Both the position numbers and the translations under genes were made by a program. The notes below the pieces were generated by a model. The model searched no databases and was not told where the DNA came from. It worked only from the letters and a program-made list of their open reading frames with translations. Of a stretch of DNA of 64,000 nt, positions 37,923-47,200 are shown in pieces. The stretch is from Enterobacter cancerogenus. Lineage in GTDB: Bacteria; Pseudomonadota; Gammaproteobacteria; Enterobacterales; Enterobacteriaceae. The stretch spans positions 1 through 64,000 of the forward strand of contig JRUP01000022.1 of assembly GCA_000773965.1 (NCBI GenBank), written 5' to 3'. Numbering within the stretch: position 1 is the first letter of the stretch; every line of letters begins with the position of its first letter.

Positions 37923-38914
37923 GCGATCTCTCCCAACGAGACATACTGTTCCAGCGGCGCGCGGAAACAGGCGACCTGATGATCGGTAGCCAGCGCACGC
38001 AGCGCCGGACGGTTGTGCTGACAGCGGAGTTCGGCAAAGGGGCAACGGTTGGCAAAACGACAGCCTGCGGGCATGTTTTCCGGTAACGGAACCTGGCCAG
38101 GAATGGTGGCCAGTGCACCGCTGCGTGCGCTCAGGCTGGGAATCGAACCCATCAGGCCAATGGTGTACGGATGCTGGGGATCGTTAAAAATCGCTTCCAC
38201 GCTGCCGGTTTCTACCACCTGACCGGCGTACATCACTGCCACACGCTGCGCGACTTCCGCCACCACGCCCAGGTCATGAGTAATCATCAATACGGCGGTG
38301 CCGGTTTCCTGCTTCAGGGTATTCAGCAGCGCAAGAATCTGTGCCTGAATGGTGACATCGAGTGCGGTGGTTGGCTCATCGGCAATCAGCAGCTTTGGAT
38401 TGTTAATCAATGCCATGGCGATCATCACGCGTTGGCGCATACCGCCAGACAACTGATGCGGGTAGGCTTTGAGGCGCATCTCCGGGGCGGGAATCTGCAC
38501 TTTTTGCAGGATGGTCAGCGCGGCTTCCATCGCCGTGCGGCGATTGACGTGCCGATGACGCATCACCGCTTCACTGAGCTGGTCGCCGAGGGTGAAAGCC
38601 GGATTGAGCGAGGTCATCGGCTCCTGAAAAATCATCGCCAGCTGATTGCCGCGCAGGCTAGCGTAATCGCTGGCACTTAGATCACGCAGACTGCGCCCGT
38701 CGAACTGCATCTCGCCTTGCAAAATCTCAGCACTGGCGGGCTGCAGGCCCATCAAGGTGAGCGAGGTGATACTTTTGCCGCAGCCCGATTCCCCAACCAG
38801 CGCCAGTGTTTCACCCGCGTGCAGTGTCAATGAGATGTCGTCCAATACCGTGACGGGCGAACCACGAAACTGCACACGCAGATTGCGAACGGCAAGCACC
38901 GGATGATCGTTCAT
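37919..38914 (-). CDS. Oligopeptide ABC transporter ATPase (OppD/DppD type)
   Basis: 331 aa. Walker [18 protein letters not shown] (about residues 38-54), Q loop [10 protein letters not shown], signature [15 protein letters not shown], Walker [14 protein letters not shown], and the cysteine-containing C-terminus [15 protein letters not shown]. Its start overlaps the GntR regulator stop (ATGA) and its stop overlaps the next ATPase start, so the regulator and both ATPases are translationally coupled. Confidence 0.93.
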   Translation of the reverse strand: MNDHPVLAVRNLRVQFRGSPVTVLDDISLTLHAGETLALVGESGCGKSITSLTLMGLQPASAEILQGEMQFDGRSLRDLSASDYASLRGNQLAMIFQEPMTSLNPAFTLGDQLSEAVMRHRHVNRRTAMEAALTILQKVQIPAPEMRLKAYPHQLSGGMRQRVMIAMALINNPKLLIADEPTTALDVTIQAQILALLNTLKQETGTAVLMITHDLGVVAEVAQRVAVMYAGQVVETGSVEAIFNDPQHPYTIGLMGSIPSLSARSGALATIPGQVPLPENMPAGCRFANRCPFAELRCQHNRPALRALATDHQVACFRAPLEQYVSLGEIA

Positions 38915-39633
38915 GGCGTCTCCTCCTGATGGCTGTAAAGCGCTTCAAGCAGCGCCTGTTGCAGTGCCAGTAAGTGTTCGCGCATCGCGGCAGCGGCTTC
39001 ATGCGGCTGGCGTTGCGCGATGTGATTCACCAGGCGCTGGTGATGGTCGTCGTAGTTGTTGAGGCGAGCGGGCGTGCGCGCCTGCACCCGCAGATGCTGC
39101 CAGCCCGGATCGCGGCGCACGGCATCCACGGCATCGAACAATCCCAGCATCAGGCGATTCCCGGCAGCTTCGGCGATGGCGCGATGAAAGGCGCTGTCCC
39201 ACAGTTCGTGCTGGTCGCCATCCTCCGGTGCCGTGATGCCATTCATGCGTTCCAGCAGGCGCTTCATCAGTGCAATCTGCTCATTACTGGCGCGCAGGGC
39301 GGCCAGTCGCGCTAACCCTGGCTCCAGTTGCAAGCGTGCTTCCATCACTTCCAGCAGATTCGACTGCTGCGGCAGGTCGTGCAGTGCCAGCGGCTGCACC
39401 GGTGCAGCAGGGCCAACAAAGGTGCCTTTACCCTGTTTGCGCCAGATGCGTCCCTCCTCTTCCAGCACATCTAGAGCACGGCGGATCTCACGGCGTCCGA
39501 CGCCAAAACGCTCTGCCAGTTCACGTTCCGTGGGCAGCGCGCGGTCGGGCTGCTGCTCCTGTTGCTGGATCAGTTGACGCAGTTTCTCCAGAGCAGAACT
39601 GGAGTTGCGGGCGCTATCTGACGTGTGACTCAT
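38911..39633 (-). CDS. GntR-family regulator, FadR (FCD) subfamily
   Basis: 240 aa. The N-terminal winged HTH contains LPTERELAERFGVGRREIRRALDVLEEEGRIWRKQGKGTFVG split over residues about 38-80; the C-terminal all-helical FCD domain has metal-site residues in HELWDSAFHRAIAEAAGN and later HHQRLVNHIAQ. It heads the peptide-transporter and ggt operon and probably autoregulates it. Inverted repeats with GAACCAAT lie upstream and one half-site abuts its start codon. Confidence 0.9.
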   Translation of the reverse strand: MSHTSDSARNSSSALEKLRQLIQQQEQQPDRALPTERELAERFGVGRREIRRALDVLEEEGRIWRKQGKGTFVGPAAPVQPLALHDLPQQSNLLEVMEARLQLEPGLARLAALRASNEQIALMKRLLERMNGITAPEDGDQHELWDSAFHRAIAEAAGNRLMLGLFDAVDAVRRDPGWQHLRVQARTPARLNNYDDHHQRLVNHIAQRQPHEAAAAMREHLLALQQALLEALYSHQEETP

Positions 39634-39634
39634 G

Positions 39635-39644
39635 ATTGGTTCGC
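39635..39644. promoter_or_regulatory. Half operator ATTGGTTCGC next to the gntR-like start
   Basis: The same octamer ATTGGTTC as in the inverted repeat at 39743-39763, placed over the ribosome site of the regulator gene. Confidence 0.4.
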
Positions 39645-39742
39645 CTGTTTAAGCATCATAAAAAGATCGGTAATCCCGTATTAACCAGCACTTTTACTGA
39701 TGAAAGGCTGAGCAATCGGCTTTATCAGCTTAGGCAAGAAGC

Positions 39743-39763
39743 GAACCAATATTGGATTGGTTC
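39743..39763. promoter_or_regulatory. Inverted repeat GAACCAAT-N5-ATTGGTTC, candidate GntR operator
   Basis: Perfect 8-bp arms with a 5-bp spacer, 110 bp upstream of the GntR gene. The arm sequence recurs at 39635-39644. The 39634-40199 gap contains these sites, a promoter and the riboswitch, and no gene. Confidence 0.55.
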
Positions 39764-39969
39764 AAAGATGACAGGCACATGACAGGAATAACCCTTTGAA
39801 CGGTAAATAAAAGTTTTTTCGGGCTTCGTTTAAAACTGCGAGGTGCATCAATATTCGCGGTGGAAGTTACGCTTCATGTTGGTGCGCTCACGCTGCATTG
39901 CTGTGCACTAGGCGAACCGTTCGAACTGGAAATAACGTGAATGATGTTGTTTTTCAATGGATTAAAATA

Positions 39970-39998
39970 TTGGCACTTTTTTTGAATGTGTTTATGCA
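39970..39998 (+). promoter_or_regulatory. Candidate promoter of the guanidine operon
   Basis: TTGGCA (39970-39975), 17 bp, TATGCA (39993-39998). The -35 is good and the -10 poor. A start near 40005 would give a short leader before the aptamer at 40046. Confidence 0.4.
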
Positions 39999-40045
39999 GA
40001 TGCAGGAGCGATAGCGGGCAACCGATGTCGCCAGACAATTTGCAA

Positions 40046-40137
40046 TGGGTCACTAGGGTTCCGGTCGAAAGATGCTGGTCCGAGAGTGACCGACCGTCCT
40101 CTGACGGTTACACGGCGGGACAAAAGCCCGGGAGGAA
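40046..40137 (+). ncRNA. Guanidine-I riboswitch aptamer (ykkC class)
   Basis: Conserved pieces occur in order: CTAGGGTTCCG (40053-), CTGGTCCGAGAG (40075-), ACACGGCGGGACAAAAGCCC and GGGAG (40110-40134). P1 is GGTCACT (40048-40054) with AGTGACC (40085-40091). This is the guanidine-I consensus. It lies 63 nt upstream of a transporter and carboxylase operon of the type these riboswitches control. The aptamer turns genes on when guanidinium is bound. Confidence 0.93.
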
Positions 40138-40173
40138 AGCGAGATCGTTGCTCGCCGCCTCCTGCTTTTATTT
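40131..40173 (+). terminator. Riboswitch expression-platform terminator
   Basis: GGAGG (40131-40135) and GCGAG (40139-40143) pair with CTCGC (40151-40155) and CCTCC (40158-40162), followed by TGCTTTTATTT. The 5' arm is the aptamer's own conserved GGGAG, so a folded aptamer and this terminator exclude each other, as expected of an ON switch. Confidence 0.75.
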
Positions 40174-40199
40174 CGCCCGTTAACGCCAGAGGAACCATC

Positions 40200-41258
40200 A
40201 TGATCAAAGCCTGCCTTCGCTTGCTGTTGCTTTGCACCGTCGCACTGTTCAGCGTCAATACGCTGGCCGCCGACAAACCCTCCTTCAAGATCTGTTGGTC
40301 CATTTACGCGGGCTGGATGCCGTGGGATTACGCCCAGCAAAGCGGCATCGTGAAAAAATGGGCCGATAAATACGGCATCGACATTCAGTTTGTGCAGGTC
40401 AACGACTACATCGAATCGGTGAACCAATACACCGCCGGTGGCTTTGACGGCTGCACCATGACCAACATGGATGCCCTGACCATTCCTGCCACCGGCGGCG
40501 TGGACAGCACGGCGCTGATCGTCGGCGACTACTCCAACGGCAATGACGGTATTTTGCTGAAGGGCAAAGGCAACATTGCCTCGCTCAAAGGCAAGCCGAT
40601 CAATCTGGTTGAACTCTCGGTCTCTCACTATCTGCTGGCGCGTGCACTGGAGAAATCGGGCATGAGCGAGAAGGATGTCAAAGTGGTCAACACCGCCGAT
40701 GCCGATCTGGTGGCGGCGTTCGGCACGTCTGACGTGCATTCCATCGTCACGTGGAACCCGCTGCTGGCCGAAGCGGAAAAGCAACCGGACAGCCATCTGA
40801 TTTTCTCTTCTGCACAGATCCCGGGCGAAATCCTCGACTTGCTGGTGGTGAATACCGCCACGCTGAAAAAGTATCCGCAGTTGGGCAAGGCGCTGACCGG
40901 TGCCTGGTATGAAACGCTGAAAACCATGTCCGGCGCCAGTGACAGCGCCAAAGCTGCGCGCACGCAAATGGCGCAGGCTTCCGGCACCGATCTGGCGGGC
41001 TTCGATCAGCAGCTGGCCGCCACTCACTTGTTCAGCGATGCCAAAACCACCCTCGATTTTGTCGACAGCCCGCAGTTGAGAGCCACCATGCAGCTGGTCG
41101 CAGAGTTCTCCTTCAAGCACGGTTTACTGGGTGAAGGCGCACCGAGTGCTGATGTGGTAGGCGTGGAAACGCCAGCAGGCAATTGGGGCGATACCAACAA
41201 CCTGAAACTGCGCTTCACCGATGAGTTCACCAAACTGGCCGCTGCGGGTCAGCTCTAA
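40200..41258 (+). CDS. ABC transporter substrate-binding protein of the guanidine operon
   Basis: 352 aa from the ATG at 40200 (AGAGGAACC upstream). Signal peptide KACLRLLLLCTVALFSVNTLAA cleaved near residue 24. Mature region of the nitrate/taurine-type (COG0715) binding family: FKICWSIYAGWMPWDYAQQSGI and NQYTAGGFDGCTMTNMDALTIPA. First gene after the guanidine-I riboswitch; it should bind guanidine or a guanidino/urea-type compound. The longer reading from 40086 runs through the riboswitch and is not real. Confidence 0.9.
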   Translation: MIKACLRLLLLCTVALFSVNTLAADKPSFKICWSIYAGWMPWDYAQQSGIVKKWADKYGIDIQFVQVNDYIESVNQYTAGGFDGCTMTNMDALTIPATGGVDSTALIVGDYSNGNDGILLKGKGNIASLKGKPINLVELSVSHYLLARALEKSGMSEKDVKVVNTADADLVAAFGTSDVHSIVTWNPLLAEAEKQPDSHLIFSSAQIPGEILDLLVVNTATLKKYPQLGKALTGAWYETLKTMSGASDSAKAARTQMAQASGTDLAGFDQQLAATHLFSDAKTTLDFVDSPQLRATMQLVAEFSFKHGLLGEGAPSADVVGVETPAGNWGDTNNLKLRFTDEFTKLAAAGQL

Positions 41259-41272
41259 GCGAGGCGATGCCG

Positions 41273-42085
41273 ATGCGTAAATTGATCAACTACCAACCGC
41301 TGCCGCTCGGTCGCCTGCTGCTTGGCATCCTGCCGCTGCTGGCGCTGCTGCTGGTCTATCTGTTCGCGTCGGATGCGCGTCTCAGCCTGAACGCCGCAGA
41401 CAAACTGTTGCCAGGGTTTAACGCGATGGGGGACGCCATCAGTCGCATGGCGTTTCAGCCCAGCCCGCGCACCGGGGAATACCTGCTGTGGACCGACACC
41501 GCCGCCAGCCTGATGCGCCTGCTGAGCGGGGTGGCGATCAGCGCACTGCTGGCGCTGGCGATTGGCCTGTTCACCGGTGCGTTACCGGTGGTGCGGGCAG
41601 TGCTGGCACCGCTGGTGACGGTAGTCGCGCTGGTGCCGCCGCTGGCGATTCTGCCGATTCTGTTTATCTGCTTTGGCCTCGGTGAAGTGTCAAAAGTGGT
41701 GCTGATCGTGATCGGCATTACTCCGCTGATAGCGCGCGATTTGCAGCTGCAGGTGGAGAAAATCCCACGCGAGCAGCTGGTGAAAGCGCAGACGCTCGGT
41801 GGGCACAGCGCGCAGATTTTGTGGCGCGTGATCCTGCCGCAGCTGATGCCGCGCCTGCTGGATGCGGTGCGCCTGTCACTGGCATCGGCGTGGTTGTTTC
41901 TTATTGCTGCTGAAGCGATCGCCGCCACCGAAGGGCTGGGATATCGCATCTTCCTGATGCGCCGTTATCTGGCGATGGATGTGATTTTGCCTTACGTGGC
42001 GTGGATCGCGCTGCTGGCCTTTGTGCTCGACCTGCTGCTGCGGCTGATCAGCCGTCGCTGCTGGCCGTGGTATCACGCGAAATGA
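41273..42085 (+). CDS. ABC transporter permease (nitrate/taurine type) of the guanidine operon
   Basis: 270 aa from the ATG at 41273; the ATG at 41267 is only 2 nt from the GAGG and so unlikely. Six hydrophobic segments; EAA loop seen as QLVKAQTLGGHSAQILWRVILPQLMPRLLDAV. Family SsuC/TauC. It pairs with the binding protein and ATPase on each side to import the operon's substrate. Confidence 0.9.
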   Translation: MRKLINYQPLPLGRLLLGILPLLALLLVYLFASDARLSLNAADKLLPGFNAMGDAISRMAFQPSPRTGEYLLWTDTAASLMRLLSGVAISALLALAIGLFTGALPVVRAVLAPLVTVVALVPPLAILPILFICFGLGEVSKVVLIVIGITPLIARDLQLQVEKIPREQLVKAQTLGGHSAQILWRVILPQLMPRLLDAVRLSLASAWLFLIAAEAIAATEGLGYRIFLMRRYLAMDVILPYVAWIALLAFVLDLLLRLISRRCWPWYHAK

Positions 42086-42099
42086 TTCAGGAGCGAACC

Positions 42100-42861
42100 A
42101 TGCCATTACTGCAACTGAAAAACCTCGAAAAACATTACGGCGATCAGGTGGTGCTGGAACGTCTCAACATCAACGTCGAGCAGGGCGAGTTTGTGGCGAT
42201 TGTCGGGGCATCCGGCTGTGGCAAAACCACCTTCCTCAACATGCTGCTCGGCACCGAATCGTCGACCAAAGGCCAACTGCTGCTGGATGGCGAACCCATC
42301 CCCGACGAACCGGATGCCCATCGCGGCGTGGTATTCCAGCGCTATTCGGTATTTCCCCATCTGACGGTGCTCGGCAACGTGATGCTGGCGGAAGAGTTCA
42401 GCAGCGCCCGCTGGCTGGGACGTGTGTGGGGCAAAAAGCGCCAGGCGATTCGTCAGCGAGCGCAGGCAATGCTGGCGCAGGTTTGCCTGGAGCATGCGCA
42501 AAACAAATACCCGCACCAGCTCTCGGGCGGTATGCAGCAGCGTTTGGCGCTGGCGCAGGCGCTGATGAAACAGCCGCGCATCCTGCTGCTCGATGAGCCT
42601 TTTGGTGCGCTCGATCCTGGCATCCGCCATGAGATGCATCAGCTGATTACTCGCCTGTGGCAGCAGCACAACCTGACCATTTTTATGATCACGCATGACC
42701 TGAAAGAGGGCTTCAGCCTGGCTTCGCGCCTGCTGGTGTTTGACAAACTGCGTCATGACCCGCACGCGCCGGAAGCCTGGGGCGCGACTATCACTTACGA
42801 CCTGCCGCTGGATCGCACACAGCCTGATGCTGCGCTGCCGTCTGAGTCGCAGGTGGCTTAA
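42100..42861 (+). CDS. ABC transporter ATPase of the guanidine operon
   Basis: 253 aa from the ATG at 42100 (AGGAG upstream). Walker A GASGCGKTTFLNMLLG, Q loop VFQRYSVFPHLTVLGNV, signature LSGGMQQRLALAQAL, Walker B ILLLDEPFGALD, H loop MITHDLKEG. SsuB/TauB family. It starts 14 nt after the permease stop and ends 11 nt before the first DUF1989 gene. Confidence 0.92.
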   Translation: MPLLQLKNLEKHYGDQVVLERLNINVEQGEFVAIVGASGCGKTTFLNMLLGTESSTKGQLLLDGEPIPDEPDAHRGVVFQRYSVFPHLTVLGNVMLAEEFSSARWLGRVWGKKRQAIRQRAQAMLAQVCLEHAQNKYPHQLSGGMQQRLALAQALMKQPRILLLDEPFGALDPGIRHEMHQLITRLWQQHNLTIFMITHDLKEGFSLASRLLVFDKLRHDPHAPEAWGATITYDLPLDRTQPDAALPSESQVA

Positions 42862-42872
42862 AGGAGCATCAT

Positions 42873-43580
42873 ATGAACGCTTATCAAACCCTGTTACCAG
42901 CGGGATCGCATTGGTCGCTGGTGATGCGCGGCGGCACCGCGCTGACACTGACCGATATTGAAGGCGGTGCCAACGTCGGCATGCTGTTCTACAACCCGGA
43001 AAATCTGCTGGAGCGCTACAACGCGCCCGATACGTTGAAGTGCCAGCACACTTTCCGTCTGACAGCCGGGCACTGCCTTTATTCCGATATGGGGCGCATT
43101 TTTTGCGGCATCGAAGAAGACAGTTTCGGCTGGCATGAGAGCGTTTGCGGCACCTTGAATGCTGAGCACACTGCCGCACGCTTCGGCGCCAGTGACTATC
43201 AGCAGGCGCGCAATCTGCGCCATCAAAACGGCTACGACAGTTTCCTCGTCGAGCTGGCGAAATACGGACTCGGCCAGCGTGATATGGCCTCTTGCCTCAA
43301 CCTGTTTGCCAGGGTGCGCGCCGATGATAACGGCACGCTGCAACTGGAGCAGCAGGGTGCACCTGGCGCACAGGTGCGGCTGCGCTTCACCATGGACACG
43401 CTGGTGATCCTACACACCTGCCCGCATCCGCTGAATGCCAGCAGCGAATATCCGCGCCAGCCGGTGCAGATCGCACTGGACGCCCAGCGCGCGCCGCTGC
43501 CGGACATTTGCCTGGCGCGTGGTGAGAACCAGCGCGGTCTGCGCAACAACGCGCTCTATCAGCTGCAAGGAGAAATCTGA
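42873..43580 (+). CDS. Urea/guanidine carboxylase-associated protein, DUF1989 (first copy)
   Basis: 235 aa. DUF1989 features: SHWSLVMRGGTALTLTDIEGGANVGMLFYN, LKCQHTFRLTAGHCLYSDMGR, and HESVCGTLNAEHTAARFG with Cys and His suited to metal binding. Proteins of this type (formerly UAAP1/2) with their neighbour form the carboxyguanidine deiminase that acts after guanidine carboxylase in known guanidine operons; that role is transferred by context. Its stop overlaps the next start by one base (TGATG). Confidence 0.85.
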   Translation: MNAYQTLLPAGSHWSLVMRGGTALTLTDIEGGANVGMLFYNPENLLERYNAPDTLKCQHTFRLTAGHCLYSDMGRIFCGIEEDSFGWHESVCGTLNAEHTAARFGASDYQQARNLRHQNGYDSFLVELAKYGLGQRDMASCLNLFARVRADDNGTLQLEQQGAPGAQVRLRFTMDTLVILHTCPHPLNASSEYPRQPVQIALDAQRAPLPDICLARGENQRGLRNNALYQLQGEI

Positions 43581-44215
43581 TGATCACTGAAAGCTTACTC
43601 AATTCCGCCGAAGCGCCATTCCAGCAGCAGGTGAACGCCGGTGATTACTGGTTGCAGCGCATCGAAGCGGGCCAGACCTTGCGTATCACCGATCTGGAAG
43701 GGAATCAGGCTGCCGATACCCTGTTCTTCAACGCCGACGACACCGCCGAGCGTTACAGCATGAGCGATACGCTGCGCGGGCAAAAGAATGTGTTCCTCAG
43801 TGCGGGCAGCGTGCTGCGTTCCAACTTGGATCGCCCGATGCTGACGATAACTGCCGATACCTGTGGTCGCCACGATACGTTGGGCGGCGCCTGCTCCTGT
43901 GAAAGCAACACCGTGCGCTACGACCTGGAGAAGCGCCACATGCATTCCTGCCGTGACAGCTGGATGCTGGCGGTGGCTGAGAAGCCAGAATTTGGCCTGA
44001 CGCGTCGCGATATCACCCACAACATCAACTTCTTTATGAACGTGCCGGTGACGCACGACGGCGGTTTGACCTTCGCCGATGGCATTTCTGCACCGGGTAA
44101 ATACGTCGAGATGGTGGCGCAGATGAACATCCTGGTGCTGATCTCCAACTGCCCGCAGCTCAACAACCCCTGTAACGGTTACAACCCTACGCCGATCTTA
44201 GTCAGCGTGTGGTGA
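43580..44215 (+). CDS. Urea/guanidine carboxylase-associated protein, DUF1989 (second copy)
   Basis: 211 aa, a paralogue of the preceding protein. Shared elements: YWLQRIEAGQTLRITDLEGNQAADTLFFN, ERYSMSDTLRGQKNVFLSAGSVL, and CGRHDTLGGACSCESNTVRYD. The conserved cysteines and histidine are probably catalytic or zinc-binding. It probably forms a heteromer with the first copy to deiminate carboxyguanidine to allophanate. Translationally coupled by overlap; the carboxylase follows after 79 nt. Confidence 0.85.
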   Translation: MITESLLNSAEAPFQQQVNAGDYWLQRIEAGQTLRITDLEGNQAADTLFFNADDTAERYSMSDTLRGQKNVFLSAGSVLRSNLDRPMLTITADTCGRHDTLGGACSCESNTVRYDLEKRHMHSCRDSWMLAVAEKPEFGLTRRDITHNINFFMNVPVTHDGGLTFADGISAPGKYVEMVAQMNILVLISNCPQLNNPCNGYNPTPILVSVW

Positions 44216-44294
44216 TGCTTTGACGCAACGGGACGACCCGTTTTTTGCCGTCATTGTCCACGCAGGACGACCTGCCGAATAAGAGATTTCACTC

Positions 44295-47200
44295 ATGATT
44301 GATCGCGTATTGATTGCCAACCGTGGCGCGATTGCTGTGCGCATCATCCGTACCTTGCAAGCGATGAACATCCGCGCGATTGCGGTGTATGCCGAAGCCG
44401 ATCGCCACGCGCGCCATGTGCGACTGGCCGATGAAGCCTGGTCGCTGGGCGAGGGGCAGGTGCGAGACACTTATCTCAATCAGCAAAAAATACTGGAAAT
44501 TGCCGCACAGAGCGGGGCGCAGGCAGTGCATCCCGGTTACGGTTTCCTCAGCGAAAATCCCGAGTTTGTGACGCGCTGTGAAGCGGCCGGCGTGCAGTTC
44601 CTCGGGCCGAGTGCCGGGCAGATGGCCGCGTTCGGTTTAAAACATCGTGCGCGTGCGCTGGCACAGGAGAATCAGGTGCCGCTGCTGCCGGGCAGTGGTT
44701 TGCTGACTTCGCTGGACGAAGCGCAAGTGATGGCGGAGAAGATTGGCTACCCGGTGATGCTGAAAAGCACCGCCGGTGGCGGCGGTATTGGCATGCAGCG
44801 TTGTGATGATGCCGAACAGCTCAATGCGGCGTTTACGCGAGTTAAACGACTGGCAGGCAATAATTTCGCCGATGATGGCGTATTTTTAGAGAAGTTTATC
44901 GCCCGCGCGCGCCACATTGAGGTGCAGATCTTTGGCGATGGTGCTGGCAATGTGATTGCCCTTGGCGAGCGTGACTGTTCTGCTCAGCGCCGCAACCAAA
45001 AAGTGCTGGAAGAGACCCCCGCGCCAGGGCTGAGTGCGGCGGTTCGCGCTGAGCTACAAGCAACTGCAGTGCGACTGGCGCGTGCGGTCAACTACCGCAG
45101 CGCGGGCACCGTGGAGTATGTCTACGATGATGCCAGCCAGCAGTTCTGGTTCCTTGAAGTGAACACCCGTTTGCAGGTGGAACACGGCGTCACCGAAATG
45201 GTGTACGGCGTGGATTTGGTACGCTGGATGGTGGAGCTGGCGCAGCAAACGTTGCCACCGCTGCAAACCTTATCGACCGAAGCGCAAGGCCATGCCATTC
45301 AGGTGCGACTTTACGCGGAAGATCCGGCCAAACAGTTCCAGCCCAGTGCCGGTTTGCTCAGCCATGTCCAGTTCCCGACGGAGAGTGAAAACGCCACCCT
45401 GCGCGTCGACAGCAGCGTGGAAACCGGCATGGAGGTTTCGCCGTTCTACGATCCGATGCTGGCAAAAGTGATTGTGCATGCGGCCAACCGTGAGGTGGCA
45501 TTGCACAGCATGGCGCAGGCGCTGGACGCCACCGAGCTGTACGGCATCGAAACCAATCTGCTGTGGTTGCGTCATCTTTGCTCACTGCCGGAAGTGCAGC
45601 AGGGCCGCATCATCACCGCTACCCTGGGCGGCGTGCAGTGGCAACCGCCCACGCTGGATATCCTCAGCGGCGGCACCTTGACCACGGTGCAGGATGCGCC
45701 TGGCCGCGTCGGTTACTGGCACGTCGGTGTGCCGCCGTCTGGCCCGTTTGACAGCCGCGCGTTCCAGTTGGGTAATCGCTTATTGAATAACGACGCGCAG
45801 GCGGCGGGACTGGAGATCACCCTGCGCGGTCCCACGCTGCGTTTTAATCAGGCGTGCAGTTTTGTTCTGACCGGTGCACCGATTGCCGCGCAGCTGGATC
45901 AGCAGCCGTTAACGATGCACCAGATCGTCACCGCTCAGGTCGGGCAAACCCTGACGCTGGGCGATGTGAGTGAAGGGTGCCGCAGCTATCTGCTGCTGGC
46001 GGGCGGCTTGAATACGCCGCGCTATCTTGGCAGCCGCAGCACCTTTACGCTCGGCAAGTTTGGCGGCCACGCCGGGCGCGCTTTACGTGCGGGCGATGTG
46101 CTGCACCTCGCCGATTCGCAGGTGCTGGCAACGGCAGACTTACCCGCCGAGCTGGTGCCTGAACTCAACGGCGAATGGCAGTTGCGGGTGATTTATGGCC
46201 CGCACGGCGCACCGACCTTCTTTACCGATGAAGACATCGAGGCGTTCTTTGCCGCCGAGTGGCAGGTGCATTATAACTCCAGCCGTACCGGCATTCGCCT
46301 GATCGGACCGAAACCGACCTGGGCGCGCAGCGACGGCGGTGAAGCGGGCATGCATCCTTCCAATATTCACGACAACGCCTATGCCTTTGGCACGGTGGAT
46401 TTTACCGGCGATATGCCGGTGATCCTCGGCCCGGACGGTCCTTCGCTCGGTGGCTTTGTCTGCCCGGCCACGGTGATCGAAGCCGATCTGTGGAAGCTCG
46501 GACAGCTCAAAGCAGGGGATCGCGTGCGCTTCCTGCCGATCGATCTCAGCAGTGCGGATCAACTGGCGCAGGCAGAGCGTGAAGCGATCATCAAACTGCA
46601 ATCCGTACCGCTTACAGTGAACGCTGCGCTGCCCCTTATTGATCCACTATTGCACCATCAGGCGGCAGAAAATGGCCGCCCATCGCTCAGTGTGCGTGCA
46701 GCAGGTGACCGTTTTCTGCTGGTAGAGTATGGCGATTTGATGCTGGATATCGCCCTGCGTTTTCGCGTGCATGCGTTGATGCAACAGCTGGAAGCCCATC
46801 CATTGCCGGGACAGCTGGAGTTAACGCCGGGCATCCGTTCGTTGCAGGTGCACTACGACGCACAACACTGTGTGAGAAGTGAGCTGTTGGCGCAAATTTT
46901 GCACATTGATCATGCGCTGGGCGACCTCAGCGATGCCGCGGTGCCTTCACGTACCGTATGGCTACCGCTCAGTTGGGACGATGCGGCCTGTCGTGAGGCT
47001 ATCACCCGCTACAGTCAGTCGGTACGACCCAATGCGCCGTGGTGCCCCAGCAATATTGAATTTATCCGCCGCATCAATGGCCTGGCCAGCATTGATGAGG
47101 TGAAGGAGATCGTGTTCAGCGCCGCCTATCTGGTGATGGGGCTGGGCGATGTCTATCTCGGTGCGCCCGTGGCGACGCCGCTCGACCCGCGTCATCGCCT

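Noticed and set aside
40053..41120. 355-codon ORF on the minus strand
   Set aside because: Antisense to the binding-protein gene and the riboswitch; shadow composition.
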